Program-made: the position numbers and the translations under genes
Shown here: piece after piece, positions 1-8,719 of the stretch
Position numbering within the stretch: position 1 is the first letter of the stretch
Layout: the number at the start of each line of letters is the position of its first letter
Source of the DNA: Solobacterium sp. UBA636
Lineage (GTDB): Bacteria > Bacillota_I > Bacilli_A > Erysipelotrichales > Erysipelotrichaceae
Assembly (NCBI GenBank): GCA_002299675.1
Contig: DBOW01000098.1
Coordinates: 1-14,851 of the forward strand
Direction of reading: 5' to 3'
Length of the DNA stretch: 14,851 bases
Notes under the pieces: generated by a model
The model's database searches: none
What the model saw: only the letters and a program-made list of their open reading frames with translations
Told to the model about the DNA's origin: nothing

Positions 1-2852
1 TATCCAACTGCCTCCATGTGCCCGTGCTGCTCCTCACCCAGGAGATTTCCGGCACCTCGGATTTCCAGATCCCTCATGGCAATTTTATAACCCGAACCAA
101 GATCCGTAAACTCACGAATTGCCATCAGCCTTTTTTCTGCTGTTTCCTTTAACAAGGTGTTTTGTTTATACATTAAAAATGCATAAGCAGACCGGCTGGA
201 ACGCCCTACCCTTCCTCTTAGCTGATAAAGCTGGGAAAGGCCAAATAACTGTGCATCCTGAATAATCATCGTGTTAACATTTGGGATGTCGAGTCCAGTT
301 TCGATGATGGTCGTGGAGACTAAAACATCTATTTCTTTATTGATAAAGCCGGACATAATCGTTTCAAGCTGGCGCTCGCCCATTTGCCCGTGTGCATACT
401 CTACTGTGGCATTTGGTAAAAGCCGTTGTAAGCCTGCTGCTACTTCATCGATATTGTTGACTCGATTGTATACATAGTATACCTGTCCGCCTCTGCCAAG
501 TTCTCGTTCGATTGCTTCGCGGACAAGTTCCTCGTTGTACTCCATAACGTAGGTCTGAATTGCCCGGCGGTCCACTGGTGGAACTTCAAGAACACTCATG
601 TCACGAATTCCGGCAAGACTCATGTGCAGGGTTCTTGGAATTGGGGTTGCGGACAATGCCAGAACGTCAACATCTTTCTTCAGCTGCTTGATTTTTTCTT
701 TCTGTTTTACGCCAAAACGCTGTTCCTCATCAATAATCAGCAAACCAAGATCTTTATAAACAATATCCCCAGAAAGAATACGGTGAGTACCGATTAATAT
801 GTCAACCTTTCCTTCTTTTAAATCATTCACAATCTCTTTCTGTTTTTTCTCATCCACAAAACGATTAAGCAGTTCTACCCTTCCGGGAAAATCCTGCAGA
901 CGGCTTTTAAAAGTCTTATAGTGCTGGGCAGACAATACAGTAGTAGGACACAGATAGGCCACCTGCTTATTATCGTTAATCGCCTTAAAAGCCGCTCTTA
1001 AAGCCACCTCAGTCTTGCCAAAACCAACATCACCACATAAAAGCCTGTCCATTGGCTTTTTGGACTCCATATCGCTTTTAACTTCTTCTATGGCCTTAGC
1101 CTGATCAGGAGTCAGATCAAATTCAAAAGTTTCAGCAAATTCCTTCTGCATCTCATCATCTTTGCTGAAGGCAAAACCTATTTCATTCTCTCTTTCAGCA
1201 TAAAGCTCCAGCAGTCTGCCAGCCAGCTGTTCGACATTTTCCTCAACCCTCTGCTTGGTTTTCTGCCACTGATTTGTGCCAAGCTTATGCAGCTTTGGAA
1301 TAACCCCTTCCTTGGAGACATATTTTCTGACCAGAGAAAACTGATTCAAAGGCACCAGGAGCTCATCATTGCCCTTATAGACAATTCTTAAATAATCACT
1401 GGTAATTCCATTAATCGTCCTTGACTCAATATCCACAAACTGACCTATACCATACTGATCGTGGACAACATAGTCTCCTTTATTTAATTCCTCATAGGAA
1501 TCCAGCGAAATACTCTCAGTATATTTTGAAGAATACCTTCCCTTATGCTTAATACCCTTAAAAATATCACTGGTTGTATAAACAGCCAGATTATCCTGAC
1601 TTAATTCAAAACCACCATAAACATCAGCCTTAATGACATTTATTCCCTCTATAAGCACCTTTGAATAATCATAATATTCCAGCTTATTTTCCTTCAGATC
1701 ATTAAGCAGAATATCATAATGCTTATCATCGACAATCAAAAGCTTATATCTGTATGGTTCAGAAGAAATAACCTTTACAAGATAAGAACTGTTGCCAAAA
1801 GGCAGATCTATTTCCTCGATAAGTTCAAATGGCCTTATCGCCATTTGGGCACTTATCGAATCCTTTACCCTGATCAGTTTTTCAAATTCACCATAAACCG
1901 AAAACCTTAAAGGCAGTCTTTTCTCCTCATGCATCTCCTGAATATAGGCTACAGTTTCCTCGCTTAAAAGCTTCAGATGATCTCTTATTCCGCTTAAATT
2001 AGAAAAATAAACCAGAGCATTGCTTAAATAATCATAAAGATATTCATTCTTAAAATAAGAACGATAAAAATACTGACTCTGGAAATAAAGATCATTATAA
2101 ATATATTCCAGATCCAGTTCCATCTGGCCGGATTCACATTTCACATTTTTCTTTAAATATTCCTTTTCCTCATCAGAAAAGAAAACATCTTTGGCAAATA
2201 CTATTTCACACTCATTCACATGTGAAACAGTTGACTGTGTATTTATATCAAAAAACCTGATTGAATCAATCTCATCATCAAAAAACTCAATACGCACAGG
2301 ATTACGGTAATTAATCGAATAAATATCCAGAATATAGCCCCTGGAAGCATAAGTCATAGGTGTCTCAACACGATTAACCTTTTCATAACCCAGTCTTTTA
2401 AGCTTAAGTGAAAGATCTTCCTTGGTAATCACATCGCCTGTTTTCAGACTGATTAAAGACTCCTTGAGCAGATTATGCTCAGGAAGATGCCTGATATAGC
2501 CATAGCCGGTAGTTATTACCAGCTTTATGTTTTTATTCTTAATTAAACTATAGAGTGCATTAAGCCTCTCAGCTCTGTTTTCAAAAGAAGAAGCTATCTC
2601 CTCAGCCCTCAAAGACTCTTCAGGAAGGTAACATACAAGTTCATCCTCTTCGAAATAAGAAACAAGTATCTCCCTTAAACGGTTAGCCAGATAATTGTTT
2701 TCCTTAACTACAATAACTGGCTTAACACTGTTTTTGGCCAGAATAGACAGATTGATTGCTTCCTCAGCTAAAGAATGATACGCCGAAAAAGAGAAATATT
2801 CATTTCCCCTTAAACTATTCTCAACTTTATCTAACAGCCATAAATTCTTCAT
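1..2852 (-). CDS. mfd: Transcription-repair coupling factor Mfd (3' end cut off by the window)
   Basis: Mfd is a DNA translocase that removes RNA polymerase stalled at lesions and recruits UvrA. About 950 residues are visible, against roughly 1,150 for the family, so about 200 C-terminal residues (end of the TRG region and the UvrA-masking domain) lie outside the window. An N-terminal UvrB-like part is followed by a polymerase-interaction region near residues 460-480 (VVHDQYGIGQF). The RecG-like motor follows, with Walker A GFGKT ending at K613-T614, DEEQ box at 708-711 and QLRGRVGR motif near 870-880. The ATG shares its A with the TGA of pth (TGATG) and has no strong Shine-Dalgarno of its own, so reinitiation after pth is likely. 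Third-codon-position composition changes inside the gene near base 720 (see findings). Identification is secure. Confidence 0.97.
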   Translation of the reverse strand, partial: MKNLWLLDKVENSLRGNEYFSFSAYHSLAEEAINLSILAKNSVKPVIVVKENNYLANRLREILVSYFEEDELVCYLPEESLRAEEIASSFENRAERLNALYSLIKNKNIKLVITTGYGYIRHLPEHNLLKESLISLKTGDVITKEDLSLKLKRLGYEKVNRVETPMTYASRGYILDIYSINYRNPVRIEFFDDEIDSIRFFDINTQSTVSHVNECEIVFAKDVFFSDEEKEYLKKNVKCESGQMELDLEYIYNDLYFQSQYFYRSYFKNEYLYDYLSNALVYFSNLSGIRDHLKLLSEETVAYIQEMHEEKRLPLRFSVYGEFEKLIRVKDSISAQMAIRPFELIEEIDLPFGNSSYLVKVISSEPYRYKLLIVDDKHYDILLNDLKENKLEYYDYSKVLIEGINVIKADVYGGFELSQDNLAVYTTSDIFKGIKHKGRYSSKYTESISLDSYEELNKGDYVVHDQYGIGQFVDIESRTINGITSDYLRIVYKGNDELLVPLNQFSLVRKYVSKEGVIPKLHKLGTNQWQKTKQRVEENVEQLAGRLLELYAERENEIGFAFSKDDEMQKEFAETFEFDLTPDQAKAIEEVKSDMESKKPMDRLLCGDVGFGKTEVALRAAFKAINDNKQVAYLCPTTVLSAQHYKTFKSRLQDFPGRVELLNRFVDEKKQKEIVNDLKEGKVDILIGTHRILSGDIVYKDLGLLIIDEEQRFGVKQKEKIKQLKKDVDVLALSATPIPRTLHMSLAGIRDMSVLEVPPVDRRAIQTYVMEYNEELVREAIERELGRGGQVYYVYNRVNNIDEVAAGLQRLLPNATVEYAHGQMGERQLETIMSGFINKEIDVLVSTTIIETGLDIPNVNTMIIQDAQLFGLSQLYQLRGRVGRSSRSAYAFLMYKQNTLLKETAEKRLMAIREFTDLGSGYKIAMRDLEIRGAGNLLGEEQHGHMEAVG

Positions 2853-3409
2853 CAGTTAAACTTGCTCATAACTTTATTATAATCTCTCTCATCAAGCCAG
2901 TATAATACCGCATCAGACGCTCTGTCCAGTGCCTTATCAAACTCTTTTTTATCTTCACCGGCAATCTTTGAAAGAACATAATCACAGACCTCATATTTAG
3001 TATCACGGCTTATACCGATGCGGATACGCTTAATATTCTGATCACCCAGTAAACCGATAATATTCTTCATGCCATTATGACCACCACTTGATCCTGAACT
3101 TCTGAGTCTCAGCTTTCCTGCAGGAAGATCCAGATCATCATAGATAACCAGAATATCCTCATGTTCAATCTTATAAAAATTGACTATGGCACTTACCGCT
3201 TCACCAGATAAATTCATATAAGTCTGTGGTTCCATAATGATTATTTTTTCACCCTTATGAAATACAGTTGTATAAAAACTCTTAAAACCCTCCTGATCTA
3301 AAGAAGCATTAAGCTTTTTTAATAACATATCAACGCACATAAAACCAATATTATGGCGGGTACATTCATACTTTTTGCCAGGATTGCCTAAACCAACTAT
3401 TAATCGCAT
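2852..3409 (-). CDS. pth: Peptidyl-tRNA hydrolase
   Basis: Pth cleaves the ester bond of peptidyl-tRNAs that drop off ribosomes, recycling tRNA in the cytoplasm. At 185 residues it has normal family length. The signature residues are visible: N9 in GLGNPG, catalytic H19 in RHNIGF, N66 in YMNLSG, D92 in DDLDLPAG, and the GGHNGMKN stretch with H111 and N112. The start ATG overlaps the upstream stop by one base (TAATG). It is preceded by GAGGAAG at 3417-3423, spaced 7 nt, a good ribosome site inside the end of the preceding gene. It overlaps mfd by one base at its own end; pth and mfd are neighbours in many Bacillota. Nothing abnormal is seen. Confidence 0.97.
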   Translation of the reverse strand: MRLIVGLGNPGKKYECTRHNIGFMCVDMLLKKLNASLDQEGFKSFYTTVFHKGEKIIIMEPQTYMNLSGEAVSAIVNFYKIEHEDILVIYDDLDLPAGKLRLRSSGSSGGHNGMKNIIGLLGDQNIKRIRIGISRDTKYEVCDYVLSKIAGEDKKEFDKALDRASDAVLYWLDERDYNKVMSKFN

Positions 3410-4173
3410 TACTTATCTTCCTCGTCAGAGACAACAGCCTCAGGTCCCTTAATCTGATCAACTTTTTCACTCAAGCCCAGATCTTCTATCAGATGTGAGC
3501 CAATCTTGGTTTCCTTAAAATGCTTAAGATCCTGCAGCCAGAACTCATCTTTAAGATCATTATTCTTAAAAAGGAAAACAGCTGCCTCTCTTTTATATAA
3601 ACCAATAAGCTTCTTCTCATAAATAAGCCCATTATATTCGCCATCAATCAGCTTCTGCAGAAACTTATAGTCATCATTCTTGTTTCTGTTTAAAGAAGAC
3701 ATATATCCCAGATAAAGATGATATTCCAGGAAAGAATTAAATTTATCTTTAAAAACCATCATCTTCCTGTCGATTTCATCTGCGGCATCTTTTAAATTAT
3801 TTTTATAGGCTACTGCATAAATCAAAGAAAGCCAGATAAAAACATCACAGTTCTTATTAAACATTTCCTTTGAAAACTGACCATTAGAAGTAAATAAAGG
3901 AGCCAAATTCAGCTTCTCAATATCTTCCCTGTATTCCAGGCCATTCCTCAGATCATCATAAATCTTCACCAGCATTGCCTTGGCATTCAGGTACTCAATC
4001 TGATTGGTATTAAGGTATTCCTCAAGCTCTTCCCTGGCCTTATCCTGACCGTCCAGAACCTTGCCATAGACATCTATAAAACCTCTTTCATTGCCAAAAG
4101 ACTTCATTTTTCTGACGTTGCTTATAGTCATTACTACCATCAGTATTATCATTGCGTAAAAAAGAAAATTCAT
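3409..4173 (-). CDS. Membrane-anchored protein of unknown function
   Basis: I do not recognise this protein. From the ATG at 4173 it has 254 residues. One hydrophobic segment (about residues 3-18, rich in Phe, Leu, Ile, Met and Val) is followed by basic residues (NVRKMKS), which fits an N-terminal anchor with the rest in the cytoplasm. The remainder is helical and charged, with acidic and basic residues alternating, and ends in an acidic tail (SDEEDK). No catalytic motif or cysteine pattern is visible. A GTG one codon upstream (4176) is also possible, but the ATG gives the same one-base TGATG overlap with tatD that recurs along this operon, so I prefer it. The GGGGG just upstream inside tatD may serve as ribosome site. 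Sitting between tatD and pth, it may be co-translated with them. Confidence 0.85.
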   Translation of the reverse strand: MNFLFYAMIILMVVMTISNVRKMKSFGNERGFIDVYGKVLDGQDKAREELEEYLNTNQIEYLNAKAMLVKIYDDLRNGLEYREDIEKLNLAPLFTSNGQFSKEMFNKNCDVFIWLSLIYAVAYKNNLKDAADEIDRKMMVFKDKFNSFLEYHLYLGYMSSLNRNKNDDYKFLQKLIDGEYNGLIYEKKLIGLYKREAAVFLFKNNDLKDEFWLQDLKHFKETKIGSHLIEDLGLSEKVDQIKGPEAVVSDEEDK

Positions 4174-4922
4174 CACTTACCCCCAAACAGCCTGTCATAG
4201 TTACTGTTTATAATATCTTTAAATTCATTCTCATCAATTCCCAGATTCTCACAGATAAAACGTCCTGTATAAACCACATTGGCCGGTTCATTGCGCTTTC
4301 CTCTTTTTGGTACCGGTGTCAGATAGGGACTGTCTGTCTCAATAAGCATATGATCAAGAGGAATATTTTTCGCCACCTCAAGAGGTTCTTTCGCGTTTTT
4401 AAAAGTAATAACTCCCGCAAAAGAAATATAGTAGCCCAGTTTCACAAATTCTCTGGCCATTTCTTTAGACCCGCTGTAACAGTGAAGAACTCCCCTGTTT
4501 CTATATTCCTTTAAAATATCATAGGTATCTTTCATTGCCTCTCTGGAGTGAATGATAACCGGTTTATTCAGACTGTTTGCGATTTTCATCTGTTCAATAA
4601 ATATTTCTTTCTGTTTACTGATATTTTCCTTTGTCCAGTAATAATCCAGGCCTATCTCACCTATCGCATCAGCTTTTTCATAATAGGGTCTAAAATCTTC
4701 AAGACTGTATTTATCCACATCTTCCGGATAAATACCAATAGAGCGCTTAAATTCAATATCCGGATGATTAATCTTTAAAGAATAATCAAATTCATCCGTA
4801 TTAAGTGAAACAATCATGCATTTAGAAACATCGCTGAAAACCATGTTATCTAAAACACTGCCCAAGTCATCATAATATTCTCTGCCATTTATATGACAAT
4901 GTGAATCAAGCCACTTACTCAT
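4173..4922 (-). CDS. tatD: TatD-family metal-dependent hydrolase/DNase
   Basis: This is a TIM-barrel metal hydrolase of the TatD/YcfH family; characterised members are 3'-5' exonucleases or DNases. With the ATG at 4922 it has 249 residues, close to the family norm. The metal-site residues are all visible: H8 and H10 in LDSHCH, E89 in GEIGLDYYW, H125 in IIHSRE, H147 in LHCYSG and D197 in ETDSPYLTP. The GxHPH-like segment reads GIYPE here, so a commonly seen His is Tyr; it is not one of those metal-site residues. An in-frame TTG at 4934 would add four residues (MFRK), with an AGGA nearby. I chose the ATG because it makes a classic ATGA overlap with the mnmE stop and puts DSHCH at the usual distance from the N-terminus. 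Confidence 0.95.
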   Translation of the reverse strand: MSKWLDSHCHINGREYYDDLGSVLDNMVFSDVSKCMIVSLNTDEFDYSLKINHPDIEFKRSIGIYPEDVDKYSLEDFRPYYEKADAIGEIGLDYYWTKENISKQKEIFIEQMKIANSLNKPVIIHSREAMKDTYDILKEYRNRGVLHCYSGSKEMAREFVKLGYYISFAGVITFKNAKEPLEVAKNIPLDHMLIETDSPYLTPVPKRGKRNEPANVVYTGRFICENLGIDENEFKDIINSNYDRLFGGK

Positions 4923-6229
4923 TTTCCTAAACAAAAATTCCTGAAGAGATGATCAATCAGATCCTCCCTGTATTCCCTTCCCAGTATATCAGCCAGATAA
5001 TGATAAGCTTCTTCCAGATTCAGTTCAAGCACATCAAGATTAACATACTCAAGCCCCTCCAGAAGTTCCTTAAGTTCATTAAGACACTTCTTCATTAAGG
5101 AAAGCTGCCTTTCATTATTCAGCACATCTTCATCAACAAGTCTGGTATCGTCCTTATACCTGTTGTTCAGATAATCTGTAAGCATGTTGATATCTCCATC
5201 TTTTGCACAGATAGAAATACCATCATGCCTGCTTAAATCATTCTTATTATAGACAATGATGCGGTTATAGCCTTCCGTCATTTTCAGAAGTTCTCTGTCC
5301 CTTTCGTCTATATTTGAACTATCAAGTACCAGAAGAACCAGCTCAGCCTTCTTTAAAGCCTCTTTTGATCTTTCGATACCGATGTTTTCTACAACATCTT
5401 CCGATTCTCTTATACCGGCTGTATCAATCAGGTTAAGTGAAATGTTTTCAAGATTTACTTTACCCTCAACCAGATCCCTGGTAGTTCCTTCAATATCCGT
5501 CACAATTGCCTTATCATAACCGATAAGGGCATTTAAAAGCGAAGACTTGCCAACATTCGGTTTACCAATAATCACAGTATCCAGGCCATCTTTAATAACC
5601 CTGAAACGCTCAGCTTTATCTATCATTTCTCTGCATTCAGCTATCCATTTTATTACATAGGGCTTTATATTGTCTGCAGACATCTGTTTTTCATCATAAT
5701 ATTCAGGATAATCGATATTGACATCAATCATCGATATTACATCACGCATTTCCCTCATCAGCGGATCAAGCAGCTTGGAAACAGAACCATTAAGTCCCCT
5801 CAAAGCGGATTTGGCCTGAAATCTGCCGGATGCCCTGATCAGATCATTAATTGATTCAGCTTCACTCAAATCAATTCTGCCATTTAGATAAGCTCTTTTA
5901 GAAAACTCGCCCGGTTCAGCATTTCTGACACCGCATGACAGGACAATATTCAGTATTCTTCTTGTCAGATAAATGCCGCCGTGACAGTTTATTTCCACAA
6001 CATCTTCACCAGTAAAAGATCTGGGCCCTCTAAAAAAAGATACAAGCACTTCATCTGCCATTTCACCATCCTCATATATATGGCCATAGACAATAGTATT
6101 GGCTTCCATCTTTCTGATGTCACTTATTTTCCTGATTACCTCAAAAGAATCAGGACCAGAAATCCTGATTATAGAAACAGCACCCTCCTTTAAAGGAGTA
6201 GCGATAGCGGCTACAGTATCATTTAACAT
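4919..6229 (-). CDS. mnmE: tRNA uridine-5-carboxymethylaminomethyl modification GTPase MnmE
   Basis: MnmE (TrmE) is a K+-activated GTPase that, with MnmG, modifies the wobble uridine (position 34) of certain tRNAs. It has 436 residues against about 450-460 in the family. An N-terminal tetrahydrofolate-binding domain (DTVAAIATP to about 115) is followed by a helical domain into which the G domain is inserted: G1 GKPNVGKS 222-229, G2 GTTRD 248-252, G3 DTAG 269-272, G4 NKND 328-331. The C-terminus is FCLGK with the conserved Cys433. The start ATG lies inside the end of the AAA+ gene (11-nt overlap) with GAGGA 5 nt upstream. In many Bacillota mnmE lies with rnpA, yidC, jag and mnmG; here it is embedded between an AAA+ gene and tatD, without those partners in view. 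Confidence 0.97.
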   Translation of the reverse strand: MLNDTVAAIATPLKEGAVSIIRISGPDSFEVIRKISDIRKMEANTIVYGHIYEDGEMADEVLVSFFRGPRSFTGEDVVEINCHGGIYLTRRILNIVLSCGVRNAEPGEFSKRAYLNGRIDLSEAESINDLIRASGRFQAKSALRGLNGSVSKLLDPLMREMRDVISMIDVNIDYPEYYDEKQMSADNIKPYVIKWIAECREMIDKAERFRVIKDGLDTVIIGKPNVGKSSLLNALIGYDKAIVTDIEGTTRDLVEGKVNLENISLNLIDTAGIRESEDVVENIGIERSKEALKKAELVLLVLDSSNIDERDRELLKMTEGYNRIIVYNKNDLSRHDGISICAKDGDINMLTDYLNNRYKDDTRLVDEDVLNNERQLSLMKKCLNELKELLEGLEYVNLDVLELNLEEAYHYLADILGREYREDLIDHLFRNFCLGK

Positions 6230-8177
6230 CGAAATCCTCTTGTTTCAAAAGGCTTATATCAGCATTTTCATCCATTAAAACACGCCTGCTCTGCTTAAGT
6301 ATAGCTGCCTCAACCACATTGCGGGCCAGACGTCCATTGCCGGAAGTCGAGTCTTCCTTTGACTGTACCATGGTGAAATATTCAAGAAGCTTTGCGGATG
6401 CTTCTTCATCTATAACATAATCCTTGCCCCTTGCGATGTTCTGGGCAATCTGCAGCATCTGTTCACCTGTATAATCCGGGAAATTGATTATATTGGCAAA
6501 CCTTGACTTAAGACCTGAATTGGCATCCAGAAAACTCTCCATTTCCTTTTTATAGCCAGCCAGAATTACTATCAGATCATCACGATGATCTTCCATTGCC
6601 TTAACCAGTGTATCAATTGCCTCTAAACCAAAAGAGTCATCCTTGCCTCTGTAAAGCGAATAGGCCTCATCTATAAACAGAACACCGCCCAGAGCCGAAT
6701 TAACCACGCTCATGGTAAGTGGCGCAGTATGACCAACATATTTGCCAACCAGATCACTTCGGCTTACTTCAACCAGCTGACCATTTTCAAGTACCCCGGC
6801 TACCTTCATCATTTTCGACACAATACGGGCAATAGTAGTCTTTCCAGTACCTGGATTGCCAGTGAAAATCATATGCTTGGAAACCTCGGCGGTCTTTAAA
6901 CCCTTCTTCGCCCTGAGCTTGGAAATCTTGAGATGCTGCTCAAGAGAATTAAGATAGGTCTTAACCTCATCAAGACCGACTATATCATTAAGTTCCTCTT
7001 CTATTTCTTTTCTTTGTATTTCACTGTCATCAAGCTTAAGTTCCATTGATTTATTATTGAATTCAATAAAAACAGAACCATTATATTTCAGTCTGATTAC
7101 CTCAAGCTTATCTTCTTTTAAGGCAGCATCTACCAGAAGATCATAAGTCTTGTCAAGAATCGGTTTAATAGAATAAACACCCTTTCCAGGCTCATAACTG
7201 CTTATAAGATAGTCCACGTAGGAATTATCAATCTGCACATCTATTTCAACCTGTCTTTCAGCTTTCAGCTCAAAATCATTTACCATCTTCAGACAGATTT
7301 CCTTTATTTCCTCATTATTTAAAGATACTGTCTTCACAATATCCCTGATATTCTCCACAAAGGACTTGCCATAAATATCCAGAAGCTTGTTTGTACCCTT
7401 TTCACTGATAAATATCAGTGTCTTATTATTTCCGTTTAAAGTATCAACAATCTGCTTATTAAGTGCTGTGCTAGCCTCAACCAGCTGATTCTTGTTTAAA
7501 GTGTAGCGCTTTGCAAGAACTATAGAACCATTAAGCGAAAGCTCACTCAGCATACGGTTGAATACCACATTGGCCTCTTCAAAATTTTCAACCAGAATAA
7601 CAGCTTCCCTGCTGTTTAAACCGGCATAAAGATCCTGAATAAAAATACTTTCACTGGAAGCACTGGAATACCTCTTCATATCCAGCGTATAAATACCCTC
7701 ATCTACAACAAGACCATTGGCCTTAAGCTTTTTAAGCGCAGTCTCTACCAGCAGATGACGGCCACTTCCCTTAGGTCCATAAATAAATACAGTATTTCTG
7801 ATTAATCGGGGATCATAGCCGGTAATATATGGACGATTAAATCCATTGACAAGATTATCTATTGCCTCATCCTGAGAAATAATCTCATCCTTCATCTCTT
7901 TTTTAATCTTATCAAAAACATCCTTCGAAGCCTTGCCGACAGTCACCGTCTCAGGTACATCAAGCTTGACATCCAGATCGCTTTCCATCTGCTTCTTCAG
8001 ACTGTCAGCATCAAAAGACGACATTTCCCTGATGTCGCTGTTATTTTTTTCAATCAGACGATTAAGCTCACTGTCAATCGAATCCAGTGTCTTCATCGTT
8101 TCATTTATATCCAAGGTACGGCTGTTTCCAAAAAACTGAGCCATCAGTTTTTCTTTTTCATCATGTACATTTTTCAT
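6219..8177 (-). CDS. Two-domain AAA+ ATPase, SpoVK/CbbX-type C-terminal domain with a degenerate first AAA domain
   Basis: This 652-residue protein has three parts. Residues 1-90 are helical and highly charged. Residues about 95-350 are an AAA fold whose P-loop reads GPKGSGRH (134-141; Lys and Ser/Thr replaced by Arg and His) and whose Walker B reads VILVEN (193-198), so it probably does not hydrolyse ATP. A Clp-like small domain may follow (PGKGVYSIKP, 330-339). Residues about 395-640 are an intact CbbX/SpoVK-type module: VGLDEVK 400-406, Walker A GNPGTGKT 440-447, Walker B VLFIDEAYSL 499-508, ILAGY 538-542, arginine finger in SRF 558-560, and GNGRLARN 613-620. Such proteins remodel partner proteins using ATP; the target here is unknown. 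The start shares one base with the upstream stop (TAATG). The XpaC-like neighbour suggests a membrane-associated complex (inference). Confidence 0.9.
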   Translation of the reverse strand: MKNVHDEKEKLMAQFFGNSRTLDINETMKTLDSIDSELNRLIEKNNSDIREMSSFDADSLKKQMESDLDVKLDVPETVTVGKASKDVFDKIKKEMKDEIISQDEAIDNLVNGFNRPYITGYDPRLIRNTVFIYGPKGSGRHLLVETALKKLKANGLVVDEGIYTLDMKRYSSASSESIFIQDLYAGLNSREAVILVENFEEANVVFNRMLSELSLNGSIVLAKRYTLNKNQLVEASTALNKQIVDTLNGNNKTLIFISEKGTNKLLDIYGKSFVENIRDIVKTVSLNNEEIKEICLKMVNDFELKAERQVEIDVQIDNSYVDYLISSYEPGKGVYSIKPILDKTYDLLVDAALKEDKLEVIRLKYNGSVFIEFNNKSMELKLDDSEIQRKEIEEELNDIVGLDEVKTYLNSLEQHLKISKLRAKKGLKTAEVSKHMIFTGNPGTGKTTIARIVSKMMKVAGVLENGQLVEVSRSDLVGKYVGHTAPLTMSVVNSALGGVLFIDEAYSLYRGKDDSFGLEAIDTLVKAMEDHRDDLIVILAGYKKEMESFLDANSGLKSRFANIINFPDYTGEQMLQIAQNIARGKDYVIDEEASAKLLEYFTMVQSKEDSTSGNGRLARNVVEAAILKQSRRVLMDENADISLLKQEDFDVK

Positions 8178-8719
8178 TAGCCTAGTTTCTCTCTTAACTT
8201 ATTATTAATCTTGTAGGCAACTTCTGATTTAGCCTTCTTAATAGCTCTTAAAACATAATAAAGACCATCATAATAGCCCTTTTCTTCCAGAGTGCTTCGA
8301 TTATCGATGGAATTAATTTCATCATTAACATGTCCCTCAACAACCGCAATATCCTTAGGATTTGATTTTATTTCCTTATAATACTTCTCCAGAGCACTTC
8401 TATGAGCATTTACATAGGCATAATCATTATCGCCATATTCAACATTTGATATATAGGCAATAATGCCATCACTAAGCTTATCATATTCACCAGCATCATT
8501 AGGAAGTGAAGGCTTCTTAATAATCTTGGCCTTATGCCCGTAATTTGAATTCAGATTAACCCCATCCGTACGATTAACTGAGTTACGGATATCATCAACC
8601 GAAATATTATTCTCTTTCTGAACCTCATCCAGCATCGAAAAAATATCATTAACTTCCTTCTTTGCCTTAGCCTTATTCATTTCCTCTACAAGCCTGTAGA
8701 TATCTGTATTATTACTCAT
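8177..8719 (-). CDS. Hypothetical 180-aa protein between the AAA+ and XpaC-like genes
   Basis: I do not recognise a family. The 180-residue product is soluble and hydrophilic with no membrane segment or cysteine. Residues 1-50 look like a charged helical region, about 50-75 a basic linker (KAKIIKKPS), and 85-180 a helical domain containing VAVEGH-like and GYYDGLYYVLRAIKKAK segments. The last stretch (about 148-164) is the most structured-looking and could be a binding surface. The start makes an ATGA overlap with the XpaC-like gene and the stop makes a TAATG overlap with the AAA+ gene, so the three are probably made in coordinated amounts. By position it may be an adaptor or subunit of the AAA+ machine; that is inference from context alone. 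Confidence 0.85.
   Translation of the reverse strand: MSNNTDIYRLVEEMNKAKAKKEVNDIFSMLDEVQKENNISVDDIRNSVNRTDGVNLNSNYGHKAKIIKKPSLPNDAGEYDKLSDGIIAYISNVEYGDNDYAYVNAHRSALEKYYKEIKSNPKDIAVVEGHVNDEINSIDNRSTLEEKGYYDGLYYVLRAIKKAKSEVAYKINNKLREKLG

Noticed and set aside
271..477. Plus-strand open frame inside mfd
   Set aside because: It lies antisense to conserved helicase-motif coding sequence, has no ribosome site and no recognisable product. Other plus-strand frames at 1719-1910, 4152-4514, 4548-4778, 5981-6193, 7933-8139, 9413-9697, 10691-10915, 12481-12729 and 14283-14519 were rejected for the same reason.
6185..6198. Perfect palindrome CTCCTTTAAAGGAG near the start of mnmE
   Set aside because: It encodes part of the conserved TPLKEG motif at codons 11-15, so the palindrome can be a by-product of the protein sequence. 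It might fold near the start codon, but nothing else supports a regulatory role.
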